Shown here one piece after another: positions 11,230 through 22,525 of a stretch of 64,000 bases of DNA; positions within the stretch are counted from its first letter, which is position 1; each line of letters starts with the position of its first letter. This DNA comes from Isoetes taiwanensis (Eukaryota > Streptophyta > Lycopodiopsida > Isoetales > Isoetaceae), in NCBI GenBank assembly GCA_021234155.1, contig JAJEKV010000003.1, forward strand, positions 29,867,166-29,931,165, written 5' to 3'. A model generated the notes under the pieces. That model was not told where the DNA came from. It made no database searches and saw only the letters and a program-made list of their open reading frames with translations. A program made the translations under genes and the position numbers.

Positions 11230-12500
11230 TTTTTATAAGGGTTGTGATAGGTCCAAGATTGGGCCTTTTTTAATTGTGTCATGTTTGGTCACTTGAAGGT
11301 GAACTGCTCAAAACTAGGCATTGAAATTTTCTGTCATAACTGTGATGAGTGTGGCCATATCTCCTAATTGCTCTAGTCCAAAGAAAAACAATAGAGTTAG
11401 GAGCATTAGTGCAGTGGATGTGGTGGCAGAGGAGAGGAGCTGGTTGGAATCGAGCAAGAGATGTTGGACGTGTTACAGTGGAGCTAACATTGCTAAGGAA
11501 GTTGCTACTGAGGGGAAAGAAATCGATAAAAAATGTTTTTGAGAAATGAAAACAAGGTTTTGGGAAGACGTGCAGGCAATTTGTTTGGATTGAATGCTAA
11601 ATGTTTTTCTAAAGTTAACTTGGTGACGTTGCCTTTAGTTAGCAGTTGGCACAATAGGTGCTTTGCCATACTCAGTTCTCCAATGTATATGATATGGCAA
11701 GGAAAGGGTTAATACAGGTGTCAGAACTGGAGACTAAACTAGAGAAATGCATTGGTTGTATACTAGGGAAACATGCAAGGCTACCATTCAAGAAATCCAA
11801 AAATAGAGCAGAAGACATTCGTGGATTAATGCATATGGATCTTTGCAGGCCTTTCAAACGTTACTAGTTTTTCTGAAAAAATAGTATTTTGTTACGTTTA
11901 CTAGTGATTTCAATAGGAAAGCATGGTGCTACAGTTTGAAGTATAAAAGTCAGGCCTTTGAAGCGTTCAGGCTGTTTGCTGAAGCACAGTGGCTTGCCTA
12001 ATTTTTTGTGGGAAGAAGCGATAAGAACTGTCTATATTCAAAATATGCTTCTGTCTAATGCGTTAAAGGGGCGAATTCGAAATGTTGTATGGTTAGGTAT
12101 TACGCCAACGTATAACAATTTGAAAGTGTTTCGATGCTTATCTTTATTGTTCATGTGCCAGTAAAAAAACGTGCAAAGTTAGATAATAGGGCTTGCATTG
12201 CTAGGATATGACATGCACTCAAAGGGGTAGTTGTATAACCCTAAAATGAGAAGTATCATAATTAGCAGAAAAGTCAATTTTGATGAAACAAAGTTATACA
12301 AGCCCCATTTAAAGCTTAGTCATAGAAAGGCAGATAAAAAGGCAGATATTGAATTTGCTCCAGCAAATAATAAGCAACCAGAATTCTCGAGTCCATTTGA
12401 TGATGATGATTCTAATGTCAATCCTAGAATTGTGAGCATAAGCATACAGTTGACGTTGAAAGGCAGGAAGGCGATGATTGTACACAAGAAATAAACATAG
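11230..12500 (+). pseudogene. Ty1/copia retrotransposon remnant (Gag zinc knuckle to integrase)
   Basis: Fragments in copia order lie on the plus strand. At 11260-11360 is a GHF...C...CHNC.ECGHIS zinc-knuckle-like piece. At 11658-11867 is a GAG-pre-integrase piece (HTQFSNVYDMARKGLI, then KCIGCILGKHARLPF) running into the HMDLCRPF integrase start. At 11998-12140 is the integrase end (LWEEAIRTVYIQNMLLSNAL, then TPTYNNLKVFRC). At 12231-12310 is the segment before the reverse transcriptase (MYNPKMRSIIISRKVNFDE). Frames change repeatedly and the integrase core is missing or scrambled. No LTRs were identified. Confidence 0.75.
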
Positions 12501-12879
12501 CGAGAAGTAGGAAAAGTGAAGCTCAGAGGCTTCAAGAGGAAATTTCTGTCAATACTGATAAGTTCGGAGGAATGAATATGGTAGGAGGCTTGAGCAGAAA
12601 TGTGTTAACCGCGATTTTATTATTTTGAAATTATTCCATCATTTTGAAATGTACAAATAGTAACAAAAACACATGTGGAATTGCATATAAATACTTTTTA
12701 TTACTAACCTTAATCTAACAGGTCATAACCTGCAAGTGAACACTGAGTTCATTACAAGCCTATATTCCACATAGTGAATTACATGTAACTCATAACATTT
12801 ATACTCATCATAAGCAATTCATAAGTTTTACACTCATAAGTAACGGAAATAATCACTTAGGAGTTCTATTATCCTTCAC

Positions 12880-15797
12880 TCAATTAACTCTTGTGCATGA
12901 TTTTCCTTTTTCGGCTATCTTGTCCAATGACAATAGAATTATATTCTTCACAGAGATTGGAAGCTTCATATTTCCCTTTCTCGGATCAGAATTGCTCTTT
13001 CTGGGGTTCCATGAGATCAACACGGAACTTATTTCCGCCCATTGGGGCAGAACACTTGTATCATACCTCCACTGCTTATTGAAACAATCTTTGTACCATT
13101 CTTTTTCAATAATAGCTCCTCTTCCACTGACTAGGTGCCACCATTCCACATGCACCTTATTTCTGTTAGGGCTATTAGCTTCCCTACAAATGCCCGAGAT
13201 GTTATACCCTAGCCATAAACAATAAGTATCATCATCATTTAGTCTCACGAAAAAATAATGGTCATCCTTCAGATCCATCTTGTGATCATATGGAGCAAGT
13301 CAGTAATTCTTGGGACGCTCTTTTTTAGGTCCAACATAGTCCTCCTCCTCCTCCGCGTCTCCTCTATCATCAATTGGATTGGCTGTTGATCAGGTTACAA
13401 TTGACCATGGTCGAGCCTCCACCTGCTTTGAGGTAGCTAACCCTCTCTAAGGACAGTCTTGCTTGTGTCCAATCTCCCAAAAAATGTATGAACTTCACTC
13501 CAACACTTTACAAGGGCTTCGTTGCATGCTCTCCTTTGTGGTGCAATATATTTATCTGCTAAGGATTTCTGCCTCTACTATAGTCCGCTCACAGTCCTTC
13601 ACTTCCTCTAATGGTTTCATAGCATTAGGCTCTCCCGTTGACACTATTGGTTCACCTCTCACATCCTGTTTTCAAATCAATATATCCTTATCTTTCAGTT
13701 CCCACATAGGATCTCCAGCCCTCATCTTATATTGCATTGTTGCCTTTTTCATTTTTTACCCAAAACCTAAATTGCAAAGGAGCATTATGTCCAATAAGGT
13801 ATGCACAAGCATAACCCTCTATGAACTCTTTCCAGCCAGGAACTTCTTATATCAATGAACCAATATGAGGAGGTGAAGAACACTACTTAAATAGCTCCAA
13901 AAGTCTCGGATAGGTGGTGACATCTTTTTTTTTGCAATTTGATCCGGTAATGCCCAAACATTGCATCAATGTCTTCATGAGCGTGGCCAGGCATCAAATA
14001 ACCAACATAGACCATTTCAAACACTCCAACCCATATAAGATATGACAAATATGCAGATAAGTTTCTATTTTTATTCTGGCCTGCACAGTTGTCAAGTTGC
14101 AAGAGCAGCTTAAGTAGTCACTACCCTGGTATTGGGTCATAAGAATTGTAGGCACTAACCCATTCGTCCTTCCTATGACCAAATCCTCTCGTTTCATGGG
14201 AGCAGTATTGTGTAAAGCCTTGAAGAGATATTGCAAACGGCCGAGAAGAATGCACATCTTTATTAAAACCATGTTCCAAACTGTTTAAATCTTTTGCAAT
14301 GCTACCAACATGGAAGTTTCAGCCATTATCTCATAACTCTAATGTGAAATGACGATGATGCACTACTCCCTGACCATGCGTTTTGAATCCATATAATGAT
14401 ATCTATAATGGAAAGGACCTTGCAACAGACTTTGGTATAGCCCTAAATTAAGGCAAGCAGGTGTTCTCCTGATCCAACTTGTCGTGAATGATGCATAAAA
14501 AATTCTCTAGTTCCATTGTAGACAAGCATCCCACATCCAATATGTTGACCGACATGACATCTGCTCCATCATGTAAATTCTCATGTCTTTATAGATAGCT
14601 GACCTTTCCACTTCACGCTTCAACATCTCGAGCTTATCTAGCAACTCAATGCATATATTACACTTTGAGAAATTGGTATGTTGCATCCTCTTCACATCTG
14701 AAACTTTTTGGTCTAGAGCTTGCTGAAGGTTGACTTTGAGATCTTGTCTACTTTCATTACCTTTAGAAGGTTGTTGATCATTTGTAGAATGACAATCTGT
14801 GTGAAATATGCAGGCAACATTCGAACTTCTTTCCTGCACCCATCTTCATCAACACGCTTTTGGTTTGCCGCATATCTATTTCAACCAATAAGAAATCCCA
14901 TGTTCCTAGCATCAGGTGATGGCCCAAATGCATGTTCTATAATGTTGTAAATATACCATGAGTCTTCTTCTTATAGCTTGATCTGGATTCCACAAGTTCT
15001 TGGACTGTAAGTCTACCAAAGTAGTTGTTGGGGCAGCCACAATCTTCCCTCTGATAACTTCCATGGTCTCATTACTACAACTGTTAGCATCTTTCACAAC
15101 CCAAACTTTTTCCTTCCTCCTCTTCCTCTTGAGGAAGTTGTATGGCCTTTTTTTTGGTATTGGTACATCCAAAGGGGGTATGGGTGGAATGCCATTTTCA
15201 TCTGCAACAACATTATTTTCTCCAACATGTTCAGTTCTTTGAAGCAACCCTTTTCCTACTATCTCAACACAGGTCCACTGGCTTAGAGCAACAAGGTTGG
15301 CAACTTTAAACCACTATTGATGTTATTGCATGCATAGCAACGTTTGTCCTTCAGCTCAACACTGAAATTTTGAAGCTTTATTAATGAAATGGAGACCCCC
15401 ACAAAGGCATCACCAATAGCTTGTCCATTGTAGCAGTGCATGGGATTCTATAGTATAAGCACACCCTCACCAACAATTCCTCTACTGCATTGACGATGCA
15501 AATTCACTTTCTCATCCTTCCATGTTAAACTAGAAACCACTCATTAGCAGGAACTAGTTTTTTAGCATTATCTATAGTTGCTTTAGGTGGTTTCTCATTA
15601 TTGTTTGCATTATTCTCTTCCACATCCATGTTGTCCACATCATCCTTTTGTACTTGAGGTTCTTTATTACAGTGTCCCTCTGTAGTAGCTTCGTAAGAAA
15701 TCTGAAAAGCAAAAGAGGGCATGAAGAACAAGTAGTAGTGTATGCTATAATAAGTAATTAAACATTTTTCATAAAAAGCATCTCGCGCTTGGCGCAA
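12880..15797 (-). pseudogene. DUF7869-type transposase-like gene, copy A
   Basis: Minus-strand pieces appear in the same order as in copy B (22526-25730): a GVLIL..P.H...IGDAFV segment ending in a CYAC pair (15480-15300); FSKCNICIELLDKLEMLKRE (14700-14640); the family signature MQLDNCAGQNKNRNLSAYLS (14102-14040) and GHAHEDIDAMFGHYR (13990-13945); VPGWKEFIEGYACAYLIGH (13850-13790); and a C-terminal small beta-rich domain (13278-12880) with KVHVEWWHL. I know this signature as the DUF7869 family. The Asp residues in LDNC and HEDID could be part of an RNase-H-fold catalytic set (inference). Frameshifts and stops are frequent; some gaps may be introns. It runs opposite to copy B. Confidence 0.65.
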
Positions 15798-15836
15798 TGC
15801 CTAATTTACTAGGTTAGAATTTCAAATCAAAACTAA

Positions 15837-16036
15837 CCGCATTGCGTGCGACTGAATGCGCGATACGTCAACACGTTAAAAGTATATCAAATATACAATA
15901 GTGTGCCAAATAAAACTTCTCGCGTGGGAGAGTGAGTCAAACTAAATAATCCAATATCACATATGCAAAATGGATTCATTGGTAATCTGTATACTGTACT
16001 GCGTTGCGCACGACTGAAAGCACGACACATCAAAAA
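15837..16036. repeat. Pair of GC-rich 38-bp repeats upstream of DUF7869 copy A
   Basis: Two segments about 162 bp apart (15837-15874 and 15999-16036) share the pattern GCRTTGCGYRCGACTGAAWG, then CRCGAYACRTCAA. They stand out from the AT-rich surroundings and lie just 5' of copy A, where promoter or subterminal binding sites of an element might be. Confidence 0.6.
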
Positions 16037-17170
16037 CTAAGACACTTAGATATCTCCTCAAGCATTACAAATACCTCGTCCCGATTCCACTATGTGAAGT
16101 TGTATTTGCGCAGTTACTCTTTGCACAATGGGTTACACAACGGAGTTCTTGGAGGTCGACGCTACTAATCATGCTCACATCCATGATCAAGACTTGGAGC
16201 TGATCCTGGGACAAGGCACTTCTAAAAGATATCCCAAAATCCACCTTATTTAGAGATTTCGTCAGGTTGATTAACAGGTTCGGTCATGTGATTCTAGCCC
16301 CTGAGCAAAGAGATTTCTCTAGAAGTGCCACATTTGCAGCGGCATGCTTATCAGATGCCCAGATCCATGCATTTATTGCTGAAGTAGTGCTGCATGCAAC
16401 TTCTTTTATGGACATCAATTTTGTTTTGAGCCATTTTGATGGAGGCTCTTAAAAGTTACTATTGGAATGCTAGAGGCTAGAATGAACTGTCTTCTGCTAA
16501 TGACTAATCTGGACGCAGATAGACGGGATTATTTTGTTCAAAGAACAGTAATAAGCACGAATTCATTAATTAGAGAAATTTGGAATTCTCGTTTAGCATG
16601 AAATAGGTTAGCGGGTAGCCATATAGTGCAAAAACTACTACCAATTGAGTAAAAGTTGGCGTTTTTTTGCACAAATTCTGCAAATGCTTCAGTCTTATTC
16701 GGAAATATAGTTTTTACTGCTAATGCAAAGGTTCACCGCGAGTATAACGTAGTAGGAGGGAGTGTGAAAACTTCTCGCAAGAAGCGCGAACGCGATGTTT
16801 CGCAGCTGAAAGGAGACGAAAGAATGTGCCTTTTATTAAAACCATATGAGAGCATTGTGTTAAAAGAAGGTACCGAGGAGCAAGGATATCACACAAAATT
16901 CAAAGATTTAAAGCCATGTAATTGTTACAGGGATCGTGGTCGCGATTATTTTTAGCATTAAACATATGGTAAAAGATATGGGTAAAGACAAAACCAAAGT
17001 TTTCAAACAAAAATTTTCATTGAAGGAAGTAATATACAACATAATTACCGATTGAAGGAGATAATTATTCTCGATTGTGTTTCGATACTTGATCGTATCA
17101 CACCCATTTCATTGGCCATGCGATTGACATGCTCTCTACCCAATTCAATAGCTTGTGTTGTGTCCATCTC
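16037..17170. other. Spacer between DUF7869 copy A and the methyltransferase-like gene
   Basis: Two plus-strand frames (16267-16452 and 16656-16955, 99 codons) carry no recognisable domain. The second ends close to a GATCGTGGTCGCGATT palindrome-like motif (16932-16947), related to those at 20.8-22.6 kb. The element's left boundary could lie in this stretch, but no terminal repeat could be matched. Confidence 0.35.
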
Positions 17171-18163
17171 TCAGATAACCCGCGGACCTCTCGAATCCCG
17201 AACACCCATGGCGCTTGCGATGCACCTGCAGATGTGAATCAGGCTCCTATTCTTCACCGCCTTTAACGACCGCTCCCCGCCTATAAGTTCGTTTTGGCAA
17301 GAGTCTCCTGTTAAGAGTATTCGATATGGATGATAGAGCTTCGCTTCTTCTTTGTGTAATGATGCTCCCTGTGACCCAAGAACCTCATCTTGGTCAATGT
17401 CCATGTGCTGTTGGTCTGCTTCCATGTGCTTTGGGTCTGTTTCCATGTGTTCTACGCCCACGTATTCAAACTTATGTTCGCCTGTCAAGAAAGGCATGTA
17501 CCCATCAAGCTTCTCATTAAGTGCATTCAATTTTTGGAAAGTGGGCTCCAGGGCTTCTATACCTTTTTCCGTCTCTTCAAGCAAGCGCTTTGTTTCTTGC
17601 ATTCTCTCTTCGTAGGACTTAGCATCGAGGTTTTCCAAAATGGAACCCAACTTTGATAGATCTGTGTTTTGGGTGATACTGATGTCGGGTTGAGCTGGAT
17701 CAGGGTCAACATTCTCTGCTTTCGGCTCTTCCTCAAACCCATCGGCACTTGGATTGGCCATCTTATCAAGCGTTTCAAAGAACGCCCTCAGGAAACGGCA
17801 CACTTTACCTGAACTTTCGAAAGCCACGCTCTTTTTGCCTTGCATAAGAGCAACACGAGAAGCCGTCCCAGCCGAAAAGAAATCCAGAACACAACCATCA
17901 GTCGGCACCAGCTGTTCAACAATATGGTAGGCATAGGAGGTTTTCAGCTGGCATTTCAATACAAGATCTCCTTCCATTGCCGCCCATTTGAATCTTGGTT
18001 TGCCTGTAAAAAGAGTCTGATATTTCTTTTTTATCTTCTCGTCGGCATCCTCATTACCTGTTAGCGGCATTGGAGGCAATGGTGTTGACTTAGGAGCCTT
18101 GCCGCGGTGTGGATATAGGTGAAGCTCCAACTCGGGTTGCCGCGGTGCTACACCTAACATCAC
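17171..18163 (-). CDS. DNA methyltransferase-like protein, C-terminal part with SAM-binding motif
   Basis: This is an uninterrupted 330-codon frame. Around residues 65-125 it reads FKWAAMEGDLVLKCQLK, TSYAYHIVEQLVPTDGCVLD, then FFSAGTASRVALMQGKKSVA and FESSGKVCRFLRAFFETL. This matches motif I of permuted N4-cytosine/N6-adenine DNA methyltransferases (VLDPF.GSGT...A...GR...G.E....C) together with the preceding KP...W segment. Residues 150-230 are acidic and probably coiled coil (LLEETEKGIEALEPTFQKL). A threefold repeat HMETDP, KHMEADQ, QHMDIDQ follows at about 240-262. The first Met overlaps the upstream piece by 74 bp, so the true boundary is probably a splice or frameshift near 18100-18160. 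Activity is uncertain because the second G of GSGT reads as A. Confidence 0.55.
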   Translation of the reverse strand: MMLGVAPRQPELELHLYPHRGKAPKSTPLPPMPLTGNEDADEKIKKKYQTLFTGKPRFKWAAMEGDLVLKCQLKTSYAYHIVEQLVPTDGCVLDFFSAGTASRVALMQGKKSVAFESSGKVCRFLRAFFETLDKMANPSADGFEEEPKAENVDPDPAQPDISITQNTDLSKLGSILENLDAKSYEERMQETKRLLEETEKGIEALEPTFQKLNALNEKLDGYMPFLTGEHKFEYVGVEHMETDPKHMEADQQHMDIDQDEVLGSQGASLHKEEAKLYHPYRILLTGDSCQNELIGGERSLKAVKNRSLIHICRCIASAMGVRDSRGPRVI

Positions 18164-20655
18164 TCCCCATAATGCACATATGACTAATAAAGTACTGATG
18201 TTCTTTCACCCTTCTTTTGCTCTCCCATCCCATTTCTTCATAGGAACCTAAAGATAGGTAGCCACCGCCCTGAATTTGCTTCTGACTGAACAAGCAATTG
18301 GGCAAATTCACTGAGCGCATGATAATGACCAAGTGATAAACTTTGGCATCCGTCATGGTAGCTATCCTTGTAAATAGATCTGTGTATTTCTTGCAATCCC
18401 ATACCTTGTTTATCCCTCGGATGTCAATAAATATCAGTGTCGCATTCTCTGACACTTGGGAGGAAGTAGGGATGCCATCCTTTGTCACTGCTATGACAAT
18501 ATTTTTCTTTTCCTTTCTTTTTCTAGCCTCTTCTTCTGGCTTTAGAATATTCCTGATTGGCTCCAAAAAGGCTACAGGTAGGTTACCTAGTGTATGATCC
18601 TTGTTATAGTTAGCCTTCACGCACTCTCGTGATATCAGATTCCGATATATCCAAAGATTCTCTGCTCGTTGAAATCGGGAAAAGCCCGAAGCAATTCCTC
18701 CCACCTCGGAAATCCTTTTTGCGGCAAATTTGAGGCATAAGACAAAATTTCGCGCCTCATAAAAGTGAGTGTTCTGATGTCAATTGCCCGTTATGCGCAA
18801 TCAAATCTCCCGCTATAACTTGATCGCACCTTTAAATAGGTCTTGCCTTCTATAATCTCATCGAAAGCAACAGGACAACTCTGCATTCGACATACCTCGT
18901 AGCAACCGAGCCGTCTTGTTAAAGAAGTCTTTGGATGGCTTTGTCCGAAACTCACCATGATCGCCACCGAGTTTCTGACTCACCCACGAGCCGGCAACTT
19001 CCATTAACTTCTTGAAAACCTTCTCATCCATAAAAATGAATTGCTTTTCATCCTTAAGCTCCCCGCACTTTCAAGGTGGTCGTTGCAATTTCATGGAAAT
19101 CCTGCAGAAGCAATTTCAAGGTCATCAAGATCAGCGGCAATGAACTTGGCAGTAGAAAACAAATAAATACCTTCCAAGCTGAAGTTTTAGCCGTCCCTAT
19201 AGGTCCTTGTGGAGGGCAACCATAAGCCTTGTCTTTGATGACGGTTGTTGCGCTTTTCAATCGGTGGCTCTCAGTACCTGTTTTGCAATTACTTCGTTGC
19301 ATTGAATACTCAACTCTATATATTCCTTTGTTCAGAAGATTTCCGTTCAAAGACCCTCGATCTTCTTCTAGCATATACTGTTGGCAAATTCGTTCTTTGC
19401 TCGAACTTCGCCGGCAATCGAACAAAGGAGTTGTGCAAAGACAAATACCGTGGGTGCCGAAATAATATAAAATTTCTTGCCCTTCAAATCTTCCGGATTG
19501 CTCCATGTCACCCTCCTCCTCAAAGATAGACAACCGTCGGGTCAAATCTACATAACGAAAGTGTCCAAAAGATAAAGAATTAGTTACCGGTAATAGGGTC
19601 AAACGGAACGACGTCAAGCGGGGTGAGGACCTCTGTCCGGGTATGTCTTGAAGCTTTTAACCGAGTTTGAACATGGTCATTTGACCGCATTACGTGGTGT
19701 CAAGTTTGCTGGTGCGGGTTCACAATCAAAATAGAAATCTTTGTAAACCAATTAACCCCTAAGGGGTAGAACCTTTTGAACCGTGTTCAAGCTTCGAGTG
19801 GTTTGCTCTGCCATCTTCGCGTTCCTCTTGAGATTGAACTTCAACTCGACCGGAATGGCAGGTGCTTGGGGCCATGTCAATGCTAGTTTAGAGGAGGCAT
19901 TAAATGTGAATCGAGGGGGTTTTGAGAACTGGCTGGGCTGGGGCTATCCTCACGAGGTGTCGATTCTTAAGGCTAATTTTGAAAGGAGGGAATTTTTTGG
20001 AATAAATCCACCGGATGTATTGCTATCTCGGGCCTTCATAGCAATAGGAAGAGTAGGGTTAACAATACCGGGAGGGGTTTATCGTGGATTGTGGTTCTTG
20101 AGCAATTTCTTTTGGTGCCGAGGTCTCTCCCAAAGTAGCAATAGGCTTCACACTTTTTTCTTGGCCACGGCTCTTAGCCAATTGGTGTCCATCACGGAGG
20201 GCATCTTCTCCCCCGAACCGCTTTCAAGGCACAAATGGAGGCTTCTTGTCGTAGACAAACCATTTCTCGCATGTCGAGAACCCCGAGCAATATGTCTCTG
20301 TTTCCCTTTATACCGACAAAGAGAGATTCATAGGATGGCAACAACCAGCCATACCCCTTAGCCGACGGGGCGTTTTTCCCCCCAATATCGGCTTGTTCAT
20401 TTTGGTCGGGCGTCATCAAAGACGGGTCATAATTGCGCCATTTCAAAATGTACTCCGAAACCGCAATGCTTGTGGGTCCTCAATGCCGCATATGATGGCA
20501 TCTTGCACATTGTTCTTCGTGCCTTCCCACATTGCCACCACTATACCAACTTGTTCAACGCCCTCGGCTTTTTTCCACCAGCTAAACAGTACATGTCCCT
20601 TTCTCGCGATCACCCTTAATGTGCGGTATAGCCCAGTGCAATCTCGATACACCAT
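18164..20655 (-). pseudogene. Upstream exons or pieces of the methyltransferase-like gene
   Basis: Minus-strand open pieces precede the SAM-binding frame. At 20655-20443: YRTLRVIARKGHVLFSWWKK. At 20446-20192: GYGWLLPSYESLFVGIKGNR, the E-[FY]-x-x-x-G-x-KG pattern usual after the catalytic motif of N4/N6 methylases. At about 19290-19190: KAYGCPPQGPIGTAKTSAWK, a PP-containing segment followed by W. At about 19070-18893: an open stretch with FIFMDEKVFKKLMEVAGSWV ending at a GT donor. At 18704-18090: ENATLIFIDIRGINKVWD. A canonical DPPY motif was not found. Some breaks look like introns (GTATGT donor near 18893), others like frameshifts, so gene structure and integrity are unresolved. Confidence 0.4.
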
Positions 20656-22525
20656 TTCCTTTCATTGGAAGGGGTTATAATACTGGACCGGCTCGACATC
20701 CGGTCCTCGGAAGAGAGCAAGTCTCAGTAAACAAAAGCTCAGAGTGAGTGCCCGTAGGTCGCATAATGTGGTGCAATAAAAAGGTTTAAACTATCAGAGA
20801 GAAACGCTGACCACGATCCCGCCAAGCAGCTAAAATAGAACTCCACACAATCGCGACCGCGACTTTGTGTAGCACTTAAGCACGACAAGAAAACATCGCT
20901 GTCGCGAAACTAATGACCTACTACACTAGTACTGATGAACATCGCAATAAAGAAAATCTATGCTCAGCCATGATGAGCAGCTACACTTATGAAGACCGCT
21001 ATCTGGAAATTATAAAACCAATCAAGCAAGACCGCGGCCGCGATCTTGATGAGCAGCTACACTTATGAAGACCGCTATCTAGAAATTAGAAAACCTATCA
21101 AGCAAGACCGCGACCGCGATCTTGCTGAGCATCTATACTTATGAAAACAATAGAAGTTCTAGTAGGCAAGATCGCGGCCGCGATCTTGCTGAGCTGAAAT
21201 GTTAGAAAATACCTTCTCTGAGGGAGTCCTTAGGTGCCATGGGATCGCTGGGCCGGGTTCAAGATTTAAATATGGGTTTTTTTTGAGTGGGCCTGGGAGC
21301 TTCGGAGGTCGAAAGCTTAGGCGCTGAATGAAATCGCGGAGTAGAAATTAGTTTTTGAATGTTTTGAGTTTCAATTTATAGAACGCGGCCGCGGAAATTA
21401 AATGCCCGCCCCTCATGATGGCGCTGCGGAAAAAACGTGCCATAATAATGGCGTCGTCTGCACGGGCAGTAATAATTACCGGCCGGCCGCCCGTATTTAT
21501 TCCCTGACATTAATGCGGTCGTGCGAATATACCCGTCCGGAAAGGCCAGTAACCCGTACGAAAGGTCTTTATCCACTTGGACGTCCGCGTTCAATTTCGG
21601 GTCATAATTTCGGACCTGACACTTTATCCAGCCATAAATGCCTCCAAAATATCCGGTTTGGGACGGACAAATGACCGCAAAATTTGAATTCGAGAACAAA
21701 CCAATTCGAGAAAGCGGAAAAGCCAATTCAAATTTCATTGTTTTGCAAGATCTTCGAGGCGCCGAGTCAGCGCCTAAAGCCGGGCCAAGTTTGGGCAAGG
21801 ATTTGCCGCAGAATTCGCGATCCATTGAAGGCGCCGACGAGGGCGCTGATAATCCGCTTGCAATCCGCCACTACACACTCGAATTCTGCAACTGCATCGA
21901 ATTCAGGGTTTCTGCCGAGGTAAAAGGCCTATTCTGATGCATATCCCTCACCGGTGAATCAACGCGTATCGAATGCAATCAATTTCAATTATAACCGCAA
22001 CCTCCGAAGCCCCTCGCACTAACATTCACTATGTATTGCATGGATTGATAAGATACCTCCCCGATACTTTGTTGCAACTATGTAAAAATAGATGTTCTAA
22101 GCAAGACCGCACTCACTCGTGTGTTTATTATACAATGTAAACGTGTTTCAAGTATATGCTTTCTTTCTCTATGTGGATGAAACTAAACACCGTTTTTATG
22201 ACACTAAACACCGTGATTCGTGAGGTAGGAGTAATGCCTTATTCGTAAGTCAATCGTTTAACTTTGGTGCTCCCACGAGATCGCGGTCGCGATACCTTCA
22301 ACCATCTACACTTGCTATTGACCAAAGAACTCCCGGATATCGATAACTTAGAGTTGAACCCACTAGCTAGCCTCGAAATTTGATTTGCACGAAGTTCTTA
22401 TTGAAACAAATTTAGTGTGAATGCTTGCAACTAAGCGCGACCGCGTTCTTACCCATGCTCGATAAGATCGCGGTGGAAAGTCGTGACCATTTCTTATTTT
22501 TCAGTTCATATTTTTGTAGTGGTTT
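20656..22525. promoter_or_regulatory. Divergent intergenic region with CpG-rich palindromes (putative regulatory or subterminal sites)
   Basis: This 1.9-kb stretch separates the minus-strand methyltransferase-like gene from plus-strand DUF7869 copy B. It is CpG-rich and holds many versions of a palindrome close to GATCGCGGYCGCGATC: 20849-20865, 21027-21048, 21103-21124, 21167-21188, 22279-22293 and a half site near 22435, with one more at 22554-22565 just inside the neighbouring gene. A NotI-like GCGGCCGC core recurs. In heavily methylated plant repeats CpG decays, so dense intact CpG palindromes suggest youth, low methylation or selection (inference). A minus-strand frame (21376-21825) has no known domain. 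Confidence 0.45.
20972..21187 (+). repeat. 76-bp tandem array, 2.9 units, each ending in a CpG palindrome
   Basis: Units 20972-21047 and 21048-21123 are nearly identical, and a third, shorter unit runs 21124-21187. Each begins with GAGCAGCTACACTTATGAAG or a variant and ends with a palindrome of the type CAAGACCGCGGCCGCGATCT. The third palindrome, extended to GCAAGATC...GATCTTGC (21166-21189), is perfect over 24 bp. Confidence 0.9.

Noticed and set aside
19783-20361. 192-codon plus-strand frame opposite the methyltransferase-like gene
   Set aside because: No family features, and the minus strand here shows methylase-like segments (GYGW...ESLFVGIKG); treated as an antisense shadow, though the region is too decayed to be sure.
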